The position numbers and the translations under genes are program-made. 17,831 nt of DNA, from assembly GCA_900546285.1 (NCBI GenBank), contig URCJ01000039.1, forward strand, positions 1 through 17,831, given 5' to 3'. The notes below the pieces were generated by a model, which searched no databases, was not told the DNA's origin, and worked only from the letters and a program-made list of their open reading frames with translations. The DNA comes from an uncultured Solobacterium sp. GTDB taxonomy: Bacteria > Bacillota_I > Bacilli_A > Erysipelotrichales > Erysipelotrichaceae. Shown here in pieces: positions 15,666-17,831 of the stretch; position 1 is the first letter of the stretch, and the number at the start of each line of letters is the position of its first letter.

Positions 15666-17550
15666 GAAGAAGAATCAGATTGCGACTGTTAAGCGCTTAT
15701 TTAAGATGCTGTTTTCTTTCTATCCTAAGCTTTTACCACTAATCATTGTCTTGATTATTGTCAATGCGGTAATTAGTTCTATTCCTGCTATTTTCCAACA
15801 AAATGTAGTAGCTTTAATTCAAAACGCTTGGGAAAATAATTTGCCTTTTGAACAAATAAAACCAGATGTTGTTAGATTGATTGGTATTCTAGCTGCATTT
15901 TATTTAACTAGTTTGATTGCGGGTGTTGCCTATAACCAACTTATGGCTATCTTTACTCAAGGCTGTTTAAGTAAGATTAGAATTAAGTTGTTTGATCATA
16001 TGGAAACACTTCCTATTAGATTCTTTGATACTCATCAAAGAGGTGATGTTATGTCTTACTATACAAATGATGTTGAGTCTTTAAGACAAATGATTTCTCA
16101 ATCATTCCCACAGTTAATGATTTCGGCTGTTACTTTAACAACTATACTTTGTATTATGTTTTACTATAGCATTCCTATGGCTTTAGTTATTATCTTGGGT
16201 GCGGTTCTTTCAATCTTTATTACTAAGAAGATTGGTGGTAAATCATCAAAGTATTTCGTTGCTCAACAAAAGAATGTTGCCAAGACTGAGGGTGTTATCG
16301 AAGAGATGATCAATGGTCAAAAGGTTATTAAGGTCTTTAATCATGAAGATGATACCAAGGCTGACTTTGATAAGGTAAACGATGAGTTGTTTGAGGCAAC
16401 ATATTTAGCTAATAAGTATTCAAATACTTTAATGCCTATTTTAAATAATGTCTCTTATATTGTTTATGTTTTTGTGGCTGTTGCGGGCGGTTTCTTTATT
16501 GAAAAGGGTGCACCAAACTTCTCCATTTCAGGCCTACCATTCTCTATTGCGGTAGTGGTACCTTTCCTTGGCATGTCTCGTCAATTTGCGGGTAATATCC
16601 AACAAATATCTCCTCAAATTAATTCGATTGTCATGGGTTTAGCTGGTGCTAGACGTGTCTTTGAATTATTAGATGAAGAAAGTGAACAAGATGAGGGCTA
16701 CGTAGAGCTTGTCAATGTTAAGAAAGTTAATGGCGAACTTGTTGAATGCAAAGAAAAGACTAATATGTGGGCTTGGAAACATCCTCATGGTGATGGTACT
16801 TTGACTTATACTGAGCTTAAGGGGGATGTTAGATTCTTTGATGTGGATTTTGCCTATAATCCCGACAAACAGATTCTTCATAATGTTTCTTTATATGCCA
16901 AACCTGGTCAAAAGGTTGCTTTTGTAGGGGCTACTGGTGCTGGTAAGACTACTATTACTAATCTAATTAATAGATTCTATGATATTGCGGATGGCAAAAT
17001 TAGATATGATGGTATCAATATCAATAAAATCAAGAAGACTGATTTACGTAAATCTTTAGGTATCGTATTACAGGATACCGTCTTATTCACGGATACTGTA
17101 ATGGAAAATATCAGATATGGTAGACTTGATGCATCTGATGAAGAATGTATTGCGGCAGCTAAATTAGCTGGTGCTCATGACTTCATTAAACGTTTACCTG
17201 AAGGTTATAACACAATGTTACATGGTGATGGTTCTAACTTGTCTCAGGGTCAATGTCAATTGTTGGCAATTGCTAGAGCGGCTGTAGCTGATCCTCCAGT
17301 TATGATTCTAGATGAGGCAACATCTTCTATTGATACAAGAACTGAAAGCTTGGTACAAAGCGGTATGGACAAGTTAATGCAAGGTCGTACGGTGTTTGTC
17401 ATTGCTCATAGATTATCTACGGTTAAGAATTCTAATGTGATTATTGTCTTAGACCATGGCCGCATCATTGAAAGAGGAACTCATGAAGAGTTACTCGAAA
17501 AGAAGGGCCAATATTATCAGTTATATACTGGTGCCTTTGAACTAGAATAA
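15658..17550 (+). CDS. ABC exporter half-transporter with canonical catalytic site (partner subunit)
   Basis: A 630-residue ABC half-exporter forming the expected heterodimer with the preceding gene product. The membrane domain covers about residues 20-325 and the NBD about 385-625. Walker A is GATGAGKT (Lys430), Walker B is MILDE with catalytic Glu553, and the switch residue is His584 (AHRLST). The signature reads LSQGQ (528-532) rather than LSGGQ, the pattern seen in TM288-type subunits. The canonical Walker A/B and His here pair with the partner's VSGGQ to form the consensus site. An extra segment of about 35-40 residues between membrane domain and NBD (about 345-385, with ECKEKTNMWAWKHPHGDG) lengthens the protein; I recall similar inserts in related gut Firmicutes exporters. 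The start overlaps the upstream stop by 8 nt, and a terminator follows. Confidence 0.92.
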   Translation: MSKKKNQIATVKRLFKMLFSFYPKLLPLIIVLIIVNAVISSIPAIFQQNVVALIQNAWENNLPFEQIKPDVVRLIGILAAFYLTSLIAGVAYNQLMAIFTQGCLSKIRIKLFDHMETLPIRFFDTHQRGDVMSYYTNDVESLRQMISQSFPQLMISAVTLTTILCIMFYYSIPMALVIILGAVLSIFITKKIGGKSSKYFVAQQKNVAKTEGVIEEMINGQKVIKVFNHEDDTKADFDKVNDELFEATYLANKYSNTLMPILNNVSYIVYVFVAVAGGFFIEKGAPNFSISGLPFSIAVVVPFLGMSRQFAGNIQQISPQINSIVMGLAGARRVFELLDEESEQDEGYVELVNVKKVNGELVECKEKTNMWAWKHPHGDGTLTYTELKGDVRFFDVDFAYNPDKQILHNVSLYAKPGQKVAFVGATGAGKTTITNLINRFYDIADGKIRYDGININKIKKTDLRKSLGIVLQDTVLFTDTVMENIRYGRLDASDEECIAAAKLAGAHDFIKRLPEGYNTMLHGDGSNLSQGQCQLLAIARAAVADPPVMILDEATSSIDTRTESLVQSGMDKLMQGRTVFVIAHRLSTVKNSNVIIVLDHGRIIERGTHEELLEKKGQYYQLYTGAFELE

Positions 17551-17559
17551 TGTATTTAA

Positions 17560-17593
17560 AAAGGATTATCTTATTTGGTAATCCTTTATTTTT
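17560..17593. terminator. Strong Rho-independent terminator of the ABC operon, possibly bidirectional
   Basis: AAAGGATTATC (17560-17570) pairs over 11 positions, with one wobble, with GGTAATCCTTT (17577-17587) around a TTATTT loop. ATTTTT follows on the + strand. On the minus strand the stem is followed by TTTAAATACA, a weaker U-tract. The minus-strand fragment ends inside this stem, so it may terminate converging transcripts. Confidence 0.85.
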
Positions 17594-17774
17594 CTATATT
17601 TGATTTATCCGCTTTCTTCCAATAATTTGCATGTTCTTCAAATGAATATTGATTATAGTTATTAAATCCATTATCATCTCCAGAACCAATTCTCATGCTA
17701 CCATCAGAATACAAGAAGGAGGCATAGAAGTTCCAATCATTATTTGATTTGCCACGATAATCTAGGATGTTATT
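17586..17774 (-). pseudogene. Minus-strand remnant of a gene's 3' end
   Basis: On the minus strand an open frame of 62 codons runs from just after an in-frame TAA (17775-17777) to a TAA stop at 17586-17588. The peptide looks protein-like and polar: it begins NNILDYRGKSNNDWNFYASF, continues with LYSDGSMRIGSGDDNG and EEHANYWKKADK, and ends NIEK. It lacks a plausible start codon and ribosome site. The bases immediately upstream on that strand have stops in all three frames, including a poly-A run that could mark a frameshift. Its end meets the exporter terminator, as expected for a once-real converging gene. I do not recognise the family. A chance open frame remains possible. Confidence 0.4.
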
Positions 17775-17831
17775 TTATCCAATAATTTTTTTAAACCTTA
17801 ACTTTGAATTAAATGTATAACTAAAAAATTG

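Noticed and set aside
1..17831. CRISPR arrays, insertion sequences, tRNA or rRNA genes
   Set aside because: No regularly spaced repeats, transposase motifs, terminal inverted repeats or tRNA/rRNA-like sequences were seen on reading both strands.

Overview
The window is AT-rich DNA in which every intact gene lies on the + strand. The standard genetic code fits: TGG encodes Trp and TGA serves only as a stop. Low G+C, Shine-Dalgarno sites, a type IV prepilin-like protein, a DIP1984-family protein and a paired heterodimeric ABC exporter suggest a Bacillota genome, plausibly a gut Erysipelotrichia-type bacterium. The taxonomic placement is inference from style and protein resemblance, not from a marker gene.

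Layout. Positions 1-300 are a leader without a convincing gene; they hold a locally GC-rich block of inverted repeats and two tandem DnaA-box-like 9-mers. At 301-4002 is a large membrane-bound hybrid histidine kinase with two periplasmic-binding-protein-type sensor domains. A compact set follows at 4079-10621, with gaps of 12 nt or less or with overlaps: a pRiA4b ORF-3-like protein, an orphan prepilin-like protein, a short GldA-like dehydrogenase, a SWIM/SNF2 helicase, a GNAT acetyltransferase and a DIP1984-family protein. The 170-bp gap at 10622-10791 holds an extensive set of nested inverted repeats and a possible promoter. A second run (10792-13820) encodes an unknown membrane protein, an MFS transporter, an RlmD-type rRNA uracil methyltransferase and a 50-residue membrane protein, and ends at an intrinsic terminator. 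A new promoter with an operator-like repeat precedes a two-gene ABC exporter operon (13911-17550), which ends at a strong terminator. The last 240 bp carry what looks like the 3' remnant of a minus-strand gene.

How the genes work together. The clearest functional unit is the ABC pair. The first half has a degenerate ATP site (Asp instead of the catalytic Glu, Gln instead of the switch His) and the second has canonical catalytic residues, as in TM287/288- or LmrCD-type heterodimers. The kinase has no HPt or DNA-binding partner in the window. The other genes look like a mixed housekeeping and accessory set joined by transcription rather than one pathway. I do not see a demonstrable new system. 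The best leads are the structured intergenic element at 10626-10701, the second degenerate SWIM-like cluster in the helicase, and the uncharacterised 4079-5279 gene pair.
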